Of a DNA stretch of 64,000 nt, positions 35,215 through 44,219 are shown piece by piece. The stretch comes from Marinomonas atlantica (GTDB lineage Bacteria > Pseudomonadota > Gammaproteobacteria > Pseudomonadales > Marinomonadaceae): the NCBI RefSeq assembly GCF_001639725.1, contig NZ_LTAW01000002.1:248001-312000 (forward strand), read 5' to 3'. The translations under genes were made by a program, and so were the position numbers. Below the pieces are notes generated by a model that saw nothing but the letters and a program-made list of their open reading frames with translations, did not search any database and was not told the DNA's origin. Each line of letters starts with the position of its first letter. Position 1 is the stretch's first letter.

Positions 35215-35403
35215 ATCAATTAGCGGCGAATTATAAGGGGTTGTTCGTAATGACTCAAGAAACATTCTTAGGTTTACGGTAAAACTTCATTTTGCGTGTT
35301 TTTAGAATCTGATTTTATGTATTTTTTGAACTAATAATGATGTTAAATTACTTTTACTGTTGTCTAACTACTCACTATGTTTTTAGAAAGGGATAACTTA
35401 GTT

Positions 35404-36294
35404 ATGTGCGCAATGAATTTGAAATGGTATCTAGGGCTTACTGCCGTAAGTACCATGTTGGCATCGAGTCTGGCTGTAGCAGCGCCGACACTATCAAAAG
35501 CACCGACTTCTGTATGGGGGGTTGATGACCAATATACGCTGTTTAATGTACACCCTAATGAACCATCAAAAATTTTAACGTCGTTACAAATTAAAAATTT
35601 AGTCGAAGGTGATAAGCTGATTGGTATTGATTACCGCGTTGCGCGTGGTGATTTGTATGCTTTGGCAAATACTGGGCGTATTTATATGCTGGATACCCGA
35701 ACAGGCAATGCCAAGCTCATCGAAGGTTCAGAGCCTTTAGCTGAAATGGCTGTTGGCCCTTATGGTTTTGATTTCAATCCAGCTGCAGACAAGCTTCGAG
35801 TGGTTGGTAATCGTAATGATAATTTACGAATCGACCCTGATAACGGTGCAAGAGTGGATTTTGATAAAGTCACTTTGGGTGTACAAACGGACCCTGCTTT
35901 GGCATTTGATAGTGAGGATCAATTTGCAGGTCAGTCGCCTGATATTGTAGCGGCAGCGTATACGTACAACCCAAATGACAGTAAGTTGACCACTAATTAT
36001 GCGATCGACCGAAGAAAAGGCATGCTTTTGATGCAAGGTACGAAAGAAGGTGACTCGCCATCTGTTTCGCCTAACCTGGGTGTTTTGTACACCATTGGTG
36101 ATCTAGGTATGGGGCCATTAAAAGATGCATCACTAGACATCAGTGACGTTAGTAATACAGCATTAGCCGCTGTTTTATCGGCTGGAGATGCTAAAACTCA
36201 ATTGGTATCGATTGATTTAGAAACAGGAGTGGCCTCACCTATTGGCGTATTCGGCAGTGGGAGTCATGTTATTGGTATGGCAATCGAGCCATAA
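35404..36294 (+). CDS. DUF4394-family exported protein
   Basis: A 296-residue secreted or periplasmic protein with a signal peptide (MNLKWYLGLTAVSTMLASSL, cleavage after AVAA). The body has DUF4394 repeats: LIGIDYRVARGDLYALANTG, VGPYGFDFNPAADKLRVVG and a closing GSHVIGMAIEP, which predict a beta-propeller-like fold. Function of the family is unknown. ATG 35404 was chosen with AAAGGG upstream; ATG 35377 and 35413 are alternatives. It lies 21 bp before the cupredoxin-like gene, so the three genes to 39296 may be one operon. Confidence 0.82.
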   Translation: MCAMNLKWYLGLTAVSTMLASSLAVAAPTLSKAPTSVWGVDDQYTLFNVHPNEPSKILTSLQIKNLVEGDKLIGIDYRVARGDLYALANTGRIYMLDTRTGNAKLIEGSEPLAEMAVGPYGFDFNPAADKLRVVGNRNDNLRIDPDNGARVDFDKVTLGVQTDPALAFDSEDQFAGQSPDIVAAAYTYNPNDSKLTTNYAIDRRKGMLLMQGTKEGDSPSVSPNLGVLYTIGDLGMGPLKDASLDISDVSNTALAAVLSAGDAKTQLVSIDLETGVASPIGVFGSGSHVIGMAIEP

Positions 36295-36315
36295 CAAAAA
36301 GGACCTGAGATAAGC

Positions 36316-36924
36316 ATGTTAAAACGCTTAAAAATAATTGGGCTGGTAGCGCTTATGTCGCTACCAGCATTTTCGTGGTCTGATGTTACTATTAAAGTCA
36401 CGGATCTAAATGGAAAGCCAGTAACTAATGCGGTGGTGTTTCTAAAATCACCCACTATTTTGGCTCAAACCAAACCACTGGAAAGAGTAGAAATTGCTCA
36501 ACAAAACCGTGCATTTGTTCCCGGTGTTCAAATTGTTACAGTAGGTACAGCAATCGATTTCCCTAATCGTGATGATGTTCGTCATCATGTCTACTCATTC
36601 TCTTTAGCGAAAATATTTGAGCTGAAATTGTATGCTGGAAAACCAGAAGATCCGGTGAAGTTTGAGTCTGTTGGTGTGGTGGAGTTAGGGTGTAATATTC
36701 ATGACAGCATGTTGGGATGGGTATTAGTAAACGATACTTCTGTTTTTGCTAAAACCGATGATGCCGGTTACGTATCTTTCAAAGATCAGAATGAAGGACA
36801 ATACAAAGTTGATGTATGGCATCGAGATTTTCCTTACGGTGCGCCCTATGAATCTTTCCAGCTTGATAATCAGACAATACAAGAGCATGTATTGAGTTTG
36901 AAAACAGAGGGAGTCACGCTTTAA
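36316..36924 (+). CDS. periplasmic cupredoxin-like (plastocyanin-type) protein
   Basis: A 202-residue exported protein with signal peptide (LKIIGLVALMSLPAFSWS). Plausible copper ligands occur in order: His in RDDVRHHVYSF, then Cys-x2-His-x2-Met in GCNIHDSM. This is the His...Cys-His-Met pattern of type 1 copper proteins, although the last spacing is shorter than in plastocyanin. Relatives are often labelled 'methylamine utilization protein', with no real link to methylamine. The stop overlaps the start of the downstream GGDEF-EAL gene (TAATG), indicating translational coupling. Confidence 0.75.
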   Translation: MLKRLKIIGLVALMSLPAFSWSDVTIKVTDLNGKPVTNAVVFLKSPTILAQTKPLERVEIAQQNRAFVPGVQIVTVGTAIDFPNRDDVRHHVYSFSLAKIFELKLYAGKPEDPVKFESVGVVELGCNIHDSMLGWVLVNDTSVFAKTDDAGYVSFKDQNEGQYKVDVWHRDFPYGAPYESFQLDNQTIQEHVLSLKTEGVTL

Positions 36925-39296
36925 TGGGGGCCTTGCTAAACCTTATTCGAGCTCGTTTGTCATTTCGTTTTATTTTTATGACGTTGCTACTGTTAGCGAT
37001 GCTGCAATCGATTGGTTTTTGGATTGTTCAGGCAACGGTAGAGCGTTATGTTCGAGAAGAAGTGCAGCATTCGATTGCCGTTGCTGAAAGAGTTTGGAAT
37101 CAATTATTGGTTCAAAATCATCGGCGTCTTGTAGAAGGCGCAGAGCTGCTTGCCTCTGATTTTGGCTTTCGCTCCGCTGTTGCATCTAGAGATGAGAATA
37201 CTATCTCTTCAGCCCTGGCAAACAGCGCAGGGCGAATTGGTGCCTCGATTGCAATTCTAGTAGACCAACAATGGAATATTAAAGGCTCCTCGTTGCCAGA
37301 TATGGTCGGCTCTTCGAATACTCATTTTTTGATTAAGTCTCTTTCTGATAAAAGTGTTATGCAAGATGATAATGCTTATTTAACTGCGCTCTATGAAGGC
37401 TCCCCAACTCAGTTTGTTGTTGTTCCTGTTCGAGCTCCTCGGGTTATCGGTTATGTATTAATGGGCTTTACGATTGAACGAGATATGATCGCAGAGACCA
37501 GTGATTTGGCGGGTATCGATATGGCATTAATGGCCAACAGTAGCTCGAGTGCCGTGAGAGTATTAGCCAGTTCTAGTTTTTTAAAGCAACATTTTTTACA
37601 GGACATTCCAGGTGAGTATTTTCTCGAGGATTTATCCTTTGATATGAAGGTAGGTGACGGTACCTATGTTAGCGTGATTCATGGTCAAGAAGTGATTGGT
37701 GGTTACATCAGTCTTGCGTTTATGAAATCACTTCAAGAAGCACGACGTCAGTTTGATGAATTATTTGATAAGTTTTTATCTGTCACGCTCGTCGGTCTGT
37801 TGATTTTTGGTGTAGCGATTACGTGGTTAAGCCGCCGAGTTGCGCGACCTCTTGAAGTTTTAACCAAAGCGACTGAAGCGTTACAGCAAGGCAACTACGA
37901 TGCTCTTGTGAGTGGGTCAACTCGTACCGATGAAGTTGGAGTGTTAGCGCGAAGCTTTGATGGCATGCGTACCAGTATTAAGCAACAACAAGAAACCATC
38001 ACAAATTTAGCGTTCAGTGATTCGTTAACAGGGTTGCCTAACCGTCTTAGCTTTCGTAATAAGGTTGCTCATCACCTAGATAGTGGGCAATATGATTCTC
38101 TCAGTATCATCACGATTAACCTCGATCGCTTTAAGCAAGTCAACGATATTTTAGGGTACGAAATGGGGGATGAGATCCTCAAAGCAACTGCCACTCGCTT
38201 GCTAGGAATTCACTGTGCTCAACATGATAAATTAGCGCGTGTCAGCGGAGATGAGTTTTCAGTATTGGTTATGCCTGGTGGTGACTCTGCCTTAGAGGTT
38301 GCAAAATCTTTGCTAAGTAAACTTAATGAGCCGTTAGAGGTTGATAACAACCAGATTGATCTAAGTGCCAGTATTGGTATTGCCACGTGGCCTGAAGATG
38401 CCGTTACGTGTGATGCACTGATTAATGCATCACAAGTGGCGATGTACGCGGCGAAACAACGTACAGAAGATATCGCTGTTTATAAAAGTGAGTTAATTAC
38501 TTCTACACCGGATAGTTTAAGCTTGTTGTCTGAGTTACGCCAAGCTGTGATTAACAATGAACTGAGGGTGTACCTGCAACCTAAAGTTGCAACCGCGGAT
38601 AATCAAGTGGTCGCAGCCGAAGCGTTAATTCGTTGGCAACACCCTGAAAAAAACTTGGTGCCACCATTTCGTTTTATACCGTTTGCCGAGCAAACTGGCT
38701 ATATTCGTGAGATTACCAAATGGATAATTCGTTCATTAGCGAGTCAATGGCATTCATTGCAGACGCAAGATACACCCTTTCGAGTTTCTGTTAATTTATC
38801 AACACGAGATCTTATGACTGCTAGCTTTCCTACCTTCCTAGAAGAAACGTTAGCAGAGCATAATGTACCAACGTCTGGTATATGTTTAGAGATAACAGAA
38901 AGTGCCATTATGGACGACCCAAACTTTGCTCAAAGAACGTTAGAGAAGTTGTCAGCGATGGGGTTTAGGTTATCGATCGATGATTTTGGTACTGGGTATT
39001 CATCATTAGCGTATTTAAAGCGATTGCCAGTGAATGAATTGAAAGTGGACCAATCCTTTGTGTTTGGCATGATTGAAAATAACAGTGATCGTATGATTGT
39101 CCAATCTACCATTGATCTTGCTCATAACCTTGGTCTAGATGTGGTAGCAGAGGGCGTGGAAACTGGTGAGATGTACCAAGCTCTGGGTGAACTTGGGTGT
39201 GAAGAAGCTCAAGGGTATTTCATTGGTAAGCCAATGCCGATTGATGAATTCTTGGTATGGCGTAAGGAATGGAACCGGTTACACGGCTTAACTTGA
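36924..39296 (+). CDS. membrane GGDEF-EAL protein with periplasmic sensor and HAMP
   Basis: A 790-residue c-di-GMP protein. Two membrane helices (about 13-35 and 285-305) enclose a periplasmic sensor region of about 250 residues, followed by HAMP (RRVARPLEVLTKATEAL). The GGDEF box is degenerate (S441-GDEF), so cyclase activity may be lost or changed. The EAL domain keeps E566-A-L and DDFGTGYSSLAYLKRLP, so phosphodiesterase activity is likely. Start overlaps the cupredoxin-like gene by one base. That coupling suggests the copper protein feeds the sensor domain (inference). Confidence 0.92.
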   Translation: MGALLNLIRARLSFRFIFMTLLLLAMLQSIGFWIVQATVERYVREEVQHSIAVAERVWNQLLVQNHRRLVEGAELLASDFGFRSAVASRDENTISSALANSAGRIGASIAILVDQQWNIKGSSLPDMVGSSNTHFLIKSLSDKSVMQDDNAYLTALYEGSPTQFVVVPVRAPRVIGYVLMGFTIERDMIAETSDLAGIDMALMANSSSSAVRVLASSSFLKQHFLQDIPGEYFLEDLSFDMKVGDGTYVSVIHGQEVIGGYISLAFMKSLQEARRQFDELFDKFLSVTLVGLLIFGVAITWLSRRVARPLEVLTKATEALQQGNYDALVSGSTRTDEVGVLARSFDGMRTSIKQQQETITNLAFSDSLTGLPNRLSFRNKVAHHLDSGQYDSLSIITINLDRFKQVNDILGYEMGDEILKATATRLLGIHCAQHDKLARVSGDEFSVLVMPGGDSALEVAKSLLSKLNEPLEVDNNQIDLSASIGIATWPEDAVTCDALINASQVAMYAAKQRTEDIAVYKSELITSTPDSLSLLSELRQAVINNELRVYLQPKVATADNQVVAAEALIRWQHPEKNLVPPFRFIPFAEQTGYIREITKWIIRSLASQWHSLQTQDTPFRVSVNLSTRDLMTASFPTFLEETLAEHNVPTSGICLEITESAIMDDPNFAQRTLEKLSAMGFRLSIDDFGTGYSSLAYLKRLPVNELKVDQSFVFGMIENNSDRMIVQSTIDLAHNLGLDVVAEGVETGEMYQALGELGCEEAQGYFIGKPMPIDEFLVWRKEWNRLHGLT

Positions 39297-39419
39297 GCAC
39301 TTGTTGTGACAATTTTTTCCATGAGATTATGTAAATCCTATGGATAACGTTTCAAAATCTTGAACTATTGTTTACACAATTATTATAGTGCTCCTATTGG
39401 TATCACCATTGGAGTATAT

Positions 39420-40127
39420 ATGGCTACTGAATTTGAAAAACAGTTCGTTAATAACATCAAACGTGCACATGTACACGTGGCTTGGGATGGTGATGACTCA
39501 TCTGACGTACACGTTGTAATTTGGCCTACATGGAGTGGCCTAAGTGACTTTGAAAAAGAATTTGCAGAGGACATCGTTAGTTGGGGGCATACTGCAACAG
39601 CAGTCGACCTCTATGGTATTGGCAATAATCCTACGGAACTGCAAGCGAAAGCCGACACAATGATGGCATTAGTGGCAAATAAAGAACCGTTAATCGCTTT
39701 GCAAGAAAGTATTTGTGAAGACATCGCTGAGGCACACCCTAATAAGAAGCTTGTCCATGTTGGTTTTTGTCTAGGCGGTCGGCTATCACTGGAGGCAGGG
39801 TTGCATATCTCAACGAGTCAAGGTGCTGCCAGTTTTCATGGGTTAATGAACTTCCATCGAGCAAGCTCTATTGACGAGATCAATAAAAACACACAGTTCC
39901 TGATATTTAACGGTTACCAAGATCCATTGGTAGATATTGAGACTGCCGAAAGCGCTCGTGAGTATCTAGATGAGCAAGGGCTGGACTGGCAATTTATCGA
40001 TTTTGGTCAAACTAAGCACTCGTTTATGCTTCCAAGTGCCAACGCGCCTCAAGAGGGTCATGCTTTCAGTCAGAAGGCTAATGCTAGAGCGCGGCATGCT
40101 CTGCGTTTTTTCTTAGACGAAGTGTAG
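39420..40127 (+). CDS. dienelactone hydrolase-family alpha/beta hydrolase
   Basis: A 235-residue cytosolic hydrolase. The catalytic triad can be placed as Cys in GFCLGGR, Asp in GYQDPLVD and His in TKHSFMLP. This is the cysteine-type triad of dienelactone hydrolases. ATG 39420 with GGAG at 39411-39414 was preferred over an upstream in-frame TTG at 39360. It stands alone between the GGDEF-EAL gene and a terminator. Natural substrate is unknown. Confidence 0.85.
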   Translation: MATEFEKQFVNNIKRAHVHVAWDGDDSSDVHVVIWPTWSGLSDFEKEFAEDIVSWGHTATAVDLYGIGNNPTELQAKADTMMALVANKEPLIALQESICEDIAEAHPNKKLVHVGFCLGGRLSLEAGLHISTSQGAASFHGLMNFHRASSIDEINKNTQFLIFNGYQDPLVDIETAESAREYLDEQGLDWQFIDFGQTKHSFMLPSANAPQEGHAFSQKANARARHALRFFLDEV

Positions 40128-40150
40128 CTGTAACTTCTCGACACCTTTCG

Positions 40151-40189
40151 AAACGCCCTAATGATTTTTTATTAGGGCGTTTTTTTTGT
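40151..40189 (+). terminator. intrinsic terminator
   Basis: AAACGCCCTAAT and ATTAGGGCGTTT form a 12-bp stem with an 8-nt loop, followed by a long T-run. Confidence 0.93.
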
Positions 40190-40255
40190 TTTTAGCAAAC
40201 CAGAACGCCTTAGCCAACGTACAAGTATCAAAGTAAATACATCAAGGAGGTACGT

Positions 40256-40918
40256 ATGTTGGTATTGCATCATTTAGAAAACTCAAGGTCGCAACGAATT
40301 GCTTGGGCATTGGAAGTGCTAGGCGTTGATTATGAAGTGAAGACTTACTTACGGACCCCTGACAATGTGGCACCAGACACATTAAAGCGCATACACCCAT
40401 TGGGGCATGCTCCAGTCCTACAAGACGATGAGATGACTATTGCTGAATCTGGTGCGATTCTCGAATTTTTAACTGACGAATACGATCCAGAAAACCGCTT
40501 AAAGCCAGTAGATAAGAAGTCACTACGTGATTACCGATATTGGCTTCATTTTGCCGAAGGTTCATTTATGCCACTGTTGGTGATGATGTTACTGTTTCGA
40601 AAAATTCCCAAGCAACCTATGCCATTTTTTGTGCGCCCAGTCGCTAAATCTATTTCAAACAAAGTGGTCTCCAGTTTCATTGAACCAAGATTAAGAGACG
40701 TATTAAGCCTCATTGAAGAGCATTTAACTGTAAATCATTGGTTTGCTGGCGATACAGTCAGTGCGGCTGATATGCAAATGAGCTTCCCTATCTTAGCGTT
40801 GAGCGCCTCGATGCCTATTGAAGGCTACCCGCATATAGAGCGCTGGTTGGCTGCTGTACGAAAAGATCCTGCTTATCAAAGAGCTGTTGTGAAAGTAGGC
40901 GAATTCAAAGTGTTTTAA
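40256..40918 (+). CDS. glutathione S-transferase family protein
   Basis: A 220-residue cytosolic GST. The thioredoxin-like domain opens LVLHHLENSRSQRIAWALE, with HPLGHAPVL (cis-Pro loop) and IAESGAILEFL (glutathione gamma-glutamyl site). The helical domain includes HWFAGDTVSAADMQMSFP, the usual N-capping box region. AAGGAGG precedes the ATG. Substrate unknown. Confidence 0.92.
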   Translation: MLVLHHLENSRSQRIAWALEVLGVDYEVKTYLRTPDNVAPDTLKRIHPLGHAPVLQDDEMTIAESGAILEFLTDEYDPENRLKPVDKKSLRDYRYWLHFAEGSFMPLLVMMLLFRKIPKQPMPFFVRPVAKSISNKVVSSFIEPRLRDVLSLIEEHLTVNHWFAGDTVSAADMQMSFPILALSASMPIEGYPHIERWLAAVRKDPAYQRAVVKVGEFKVF

Positions 40919-41095
40919 TGTCTATTTTTCAGCCTTTTGCAATGAAAAGAAGGTTATCTCTGCAGGCATAGCTGTTGATAAAGTTTTTTTTGAAGGCGTA
41001 TTTTATAGCTATAAAAGACTCATCTGTGAACAAGCAGTGGTATATTGAGTGCCATAGTTTAAATATAAAATTATACGTCTGTCAGAGGAACGAGT

Positions 41096-41548
41096 ATGTC
41101 TACCATCATGGTATTAAACGGCCCTAATTTAAACCTGTTGGGTCAACGAGAACCCGAGCAATATGGCCATGAAACATTGGCCGATGTTGAAAGGATGTGC
41201 CGAGAAGAGGCCTCAAAACATGGCTACGAAATAGACTTTCGTCAGTCAAATCATGAAGGTGTTCTGATAGATGCAATTCACGAAGCGGGTCAATTGATTA
41301 AAGTTGGGAAGTTACTAGGCGTTGTGTTTAATCCGGGTGCTTATACACACACTTCGATAGCGTTACATGATGCTATCAAAGGTGCAGAAGTGCCTGTGGT
41401 AGAAGTTCATATTTCCAATGTGCATGCCCGAGAAGCGTTCCGGCATCATTCTTATATCTCACCTTGTGCTCTAGGTATTGTGGTAGGTATGGGCGTTCAA
41501 GGTTATGTATTAGGCATGCAGGGTTTACTGCATAAGCTAACAAAGTAA
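41096..41548 (+). CDS. aroQ: 3-dehydroquinate dehydratase, type II
   Basis: The third step of the shikimate pathway: 3-dehydroquinate to 3-dehydroshikimate. The 150-residue dodecamer-type enzyme has NGPNLNLLGQREPEQYG with the catalytic Arg and Tyr, NPGAYTHTSIALHDA with the His, and VEVHISNVHAREAFR. Length is standard. CAGAGGAA precedes the ATG. In many gammaproteobacteria accB-accC follow, but here a leftward chemotaxis-type gene follows instead. Confidence 0.96.
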   Translation: MSTIMVLNGPNLNLLGQREPEQYGHETLADVERMCREEASKHGYEIDFRQSNHEGVLIDAIHEAGQLIKVGKLLGVVFNPGAYTHTSIALHDAIKGAEVPVVEVHISNVHAREAFRHHSYISPCALGIVVGMGVQGYVLGMQGLLHKLTK

Positions 41549-41590
41549 GGCCTGATTCCCTAGTCTTTTAACTGGACTAGGGAGGTACTG

Positions 41591-42904
41591 CTAAGGTTTT
41601 CCTGCCTCCGTAACAAGGTCACCGATAGTGAGATAGGCTTCGTTTGCGCCCTCTAAAATATTATTGATAATGCTCGATGCATCATTAATTAGCTGTTCAC
41701 TCATGGTAACTTGGCTGGTCACACTTTGCATACTGGTGCGGACTTCGCCTACTAAGTTCGTGTTCTTAGTAACCATTTTTTCTATTTCTGACGTTGATGT
41801 ACTGGTTCGTGCCGCTAAGGTACGCACTTCATCTGCGACAACCGCAAAGCCGCGGCCGTTTTCACCCGCGCGAGCCGCCTCGATTGCAGCGTTAAGCGCC
41901 AAAAGATTTGTTTGTTCCGCTATGGCACCAATTGTTGTAACGATCTTGCCAATTTCTTCTGATTGATGATTAAGCTTTTCGACCAACTGTTCAGATTGAG
42001 TGACTTGGCTAATGATTAGATTTGAACTGTCGACTGATTGACGTAGCAAATCTGCGCCTTGGGCGGAGTCTTCAGAGGTTTTTCTAGTTGACTGATAAGC
42101 CATGTTCGCAGCTTCTTTCACAGACTTCTGACTCTCCACGCGTTCGGTTACATCCGTTGCAACTTTTACAATGCGAACAATCTCACCATCTGGTCCATAA
42201 ACAGGATTGTAAGTTGCTTCTATCCAAATGTCTGATCCATCTTGGCGCTTACGCTGAAATAGTCCTGTCTTTGTTTGACCTGTTGCGAGTTCCTGCCAGA
42301 AGTTAGGGTTTTTCTGATAGAAGTCATCGTGGCAAAAGATTCTGTGATGCTTGCCTTGAATATCTCGTAATGATCTATATCCCATAGCGTTAATGAAATT
42401 AAGGTTGGCGGTAATCACGGTGCCATCTGGTTGGAACTCAATCGTAGCATTGGATTTATCGATTGCATTTAGTAAAGCATCTTGAGCTTGAGTTCGGACT
42501 TTTTCGCAGGTGATGTCATTGGCAATTTTGAAGACTTTAACCACTTCACCATTATGTTTGAGTGGGAAATAGGTCGCTTCAATCCACAGGTTACTGCCAT
42601 CTTTTCGACGACGTAAAAACTGACCTTTTTGACTTTTTCCTTCAGAAAGTTGCTTCCAGAATGATGCGTATTCAATGGAGTTTGCTTCTTGAGTCTGGCA
42701 AAAAATACGGTGATGCTTACCTTGAATCTCGTCCAAAGAATAGCCAATAGCTTTTAGGAAAAGAGGGTTTGCATCGAGTACAACGCCTTCTGGTGTAAAA
42801 CTGATGGTGGCGCAGTACTCATTCAGTGAGTTAATAAAATCAGCATTGTCGTCCTTTACAATGCTTGTGTCAGAGGTCGCCTCTGATCTTTTGAATCCGA
42901 ACAT
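41591..42904 (-). CDS. cytoplasmic PAS-PAS methyl-accepting chemotaxis-type protein (BdlA-like)
   Basis: A 437-residue protein without membrane segments. Two similar PAS domains (about 25-140 and 150-265) both contain the pattern (I/G)QGKHHRIFC, suggesting tandem duplication. They are followed by a short MCP signalling domain with the hairpin tip [19 protein letters not shown]. The architecture and size match BdlA, which couples redox or nutrient cues to biofilm dispersal in Pseudomonas. No TM or periplasmic domain and a single-gene setting favour such an intracellular sensor. Start 42904 (MFGFKR) has GGAG upstream. Confidence 0.88.
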   Translation of the reverse strand: MFGFKRSEATSDTSIVKDDNADFINSLNEYCATISFTPEGVVLDANPLFLKAIGYSLDEIQGKHHRIFCQTQEANSIEYASFWKQLSEGKSQKGQFLRRRKDGSNLWIEATYFPLKHNGEVVKVFKIANDITCEKVRTQAQDALLNAIDKSNATIEFQPDGTVITANLNFINAMGYRSLRDIQGKHHRIFCHDDFYQKNPNFWQELATGQTKTGLFQRKRQDGSDIWIEATYNPVYGPDGEIVRIVKVATDVTERVESQKSVKEAANMAYQSTRKTSEDSAQGADLLRQSVDSSNLIISQVTQSEQLVEKLNHQSEEIGKIVTTIGAIAEQTNLLALNAAIEAARAGENGRGFAVVADEVRTLAARTSTSTSEIEKMVTKNTNLVGEVRTSMQSVTSQVTMSEQLINDASSIINNILEGANEAYLTIGDLVTEAGKP

Positions 42905-43054
42905 GTCAGATCTCCTCAAGCATGTATCTGTAGCAATTAGATTAATTTATAACCACGACGTGTGTCGTAATGATTTGTTAGATAAATGATGCGCGTATGT
43001 ATCAAAATAGATTTTCACCTATGGCCTAGTTGACCATTGATGAAAACCATTCGA

Positions 43055-43993
43055 CTAATGGTCAGGGTTGTAGTAACTGTCTAACTGCGCGGCTGTCTCT
43101 TTAACAGCTTTACCAAACAATTGCAGTGCCATGGATTCATTAGTATCAGCACGAACGCTTAACCCAACTGCGCTGAGGGTTTCTTTAGTGTTAACTGGTA
43201 GTTCTGCTAATTCGCCATCGGCAATTTCACGTGCAACGACGCCTCGGGAAATGATCCATATAGCATCGGTGTGACGGATAAACTCTTTACCGAAAGCATC
43301 GGATACCGTATCAATGCGGTCTCTAATACTACTAACGCCTTCCGCCAGTAAGAAGCGGTCCACTGTCGGTCCTGTAATAGATTCTTCAGGCGGATAAAGT
43401 ACAGTAAAGCGTGTAATTTCAGTTAACTGGAAATCTTTTTTTGTCAGTAAAGGATGATTAGGACGTACCGCAAAGACAATTTGCTCAGAGTATAAATGTT
43501 GAAACGAAATACCAGCCATGGCCTCAGGGACACCCATACGACCAACCACCAAGTCTAACTCGCCAACGCGCAGCTGACTCATTAATAAAGAGTTAGGACC
43601 AGAGACAAGGTGTAGGCGTACATCAACATTATTGGCACGAAAACGTTTTACGGCTTCGGGTAATACACTGGTAGCAACAGTAGGAAGTACACCGATACTG
43701 AGTTTTTGCTGACCCGTTACTAAGGCTTGATTTACCCGCTCAGCACCTTCTCTAAGTGCCGCAACACTGGTGCTGGCGTGCTCGAGAAAAAGGTTTCCGT
43801 ATTGAGTCAATTCAATGCCTTTTTTGCTACGCTCAAGTAAGCGAACCCCGAGAATTTCTTCTAGCTCTTTCAATTTTTTGGAGACAGCTGGCTGGGTAAG
43901 GGAAAGTGCATCAGCGGCTCGTATAACACTACCTTGGCGAATGACTTCTAAAAAGCACTCTAAGTGGCGATACTTGATCCGATTTTCCATCAT
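43055..43993 (-). CDS. LysR-family regulator, PcaQ-like
   Basis: A 312-residue LysR protein. The N-terminus NRIKYRHLECFLEVIRQGSV and DNA-binding helix SLTQPAVSKKLKELEEILGVRL are close to PcaQ, activator of protocatechuate catabolism. The C-terminal effector domain includes GELDLVVGRMG. No pca genes are in this window, so its targets lie elsewhere or differ. ATG 43993 or 43990 (two adjacent ATG codons) can serve. Protocatechuate is the usual downstream product of hydroxycinnamate catabolism, which fits the cluster at 5-17 kb (inference). Confidence 0.82.
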   Translation of the reverse strand: MMENRIKYRHLECFLEVIRQGSVIRAADALSLTQPAVSKKLKELEEILGVRLLERSKKGIELTQYGNLFLEHASTSVAALREGAERVNQALVTGQQKLSIGVLPTVATSVLPEAVKRFRANNVDVRLHLVSGPNSLLMSQLRVGELDLVVGRMGVPEAMAGISFQHLYSEQIVFAVRPNHPLLTKKDFQLTEITRFTVLYPPEESITGPTVDRFLLAEGVSSIRDRIDTVSDAFGKEFIRHTDAIWIISRGVVAREIADGELAELPVNTKETLSAVGLSVRADTNESMALQLFGKAVKETAAQLDSYYNPDH

Positions 43994-44219
43994 GCCATGT
44001 GACCCTCAACTCAATAATTCAGACGGGCTATATTACACACTGGATTGTAATTCTTGAAAAGATAAATATACGACTTTTGATATAGATAATGGATGTTCTG
44101 CTTTTTTCAGTGGCTAAACCTCTCAAATACGTCTGTTGTAAACCGTATTCAAGAGATTTTTTGAAAGAAGAAGAGAATAATATACCGAAAAAGGCATCTT
44201 ACATGGGGGCGCTAACTGC

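Noticed and set aside
44126-44155. AATACG/CGTATT hairpin followed by a T-run as a terminator
   Set aside because: It points rightward with no plus-strand gene upstream, and the stem is only 6 bp with a 12-nt loop.
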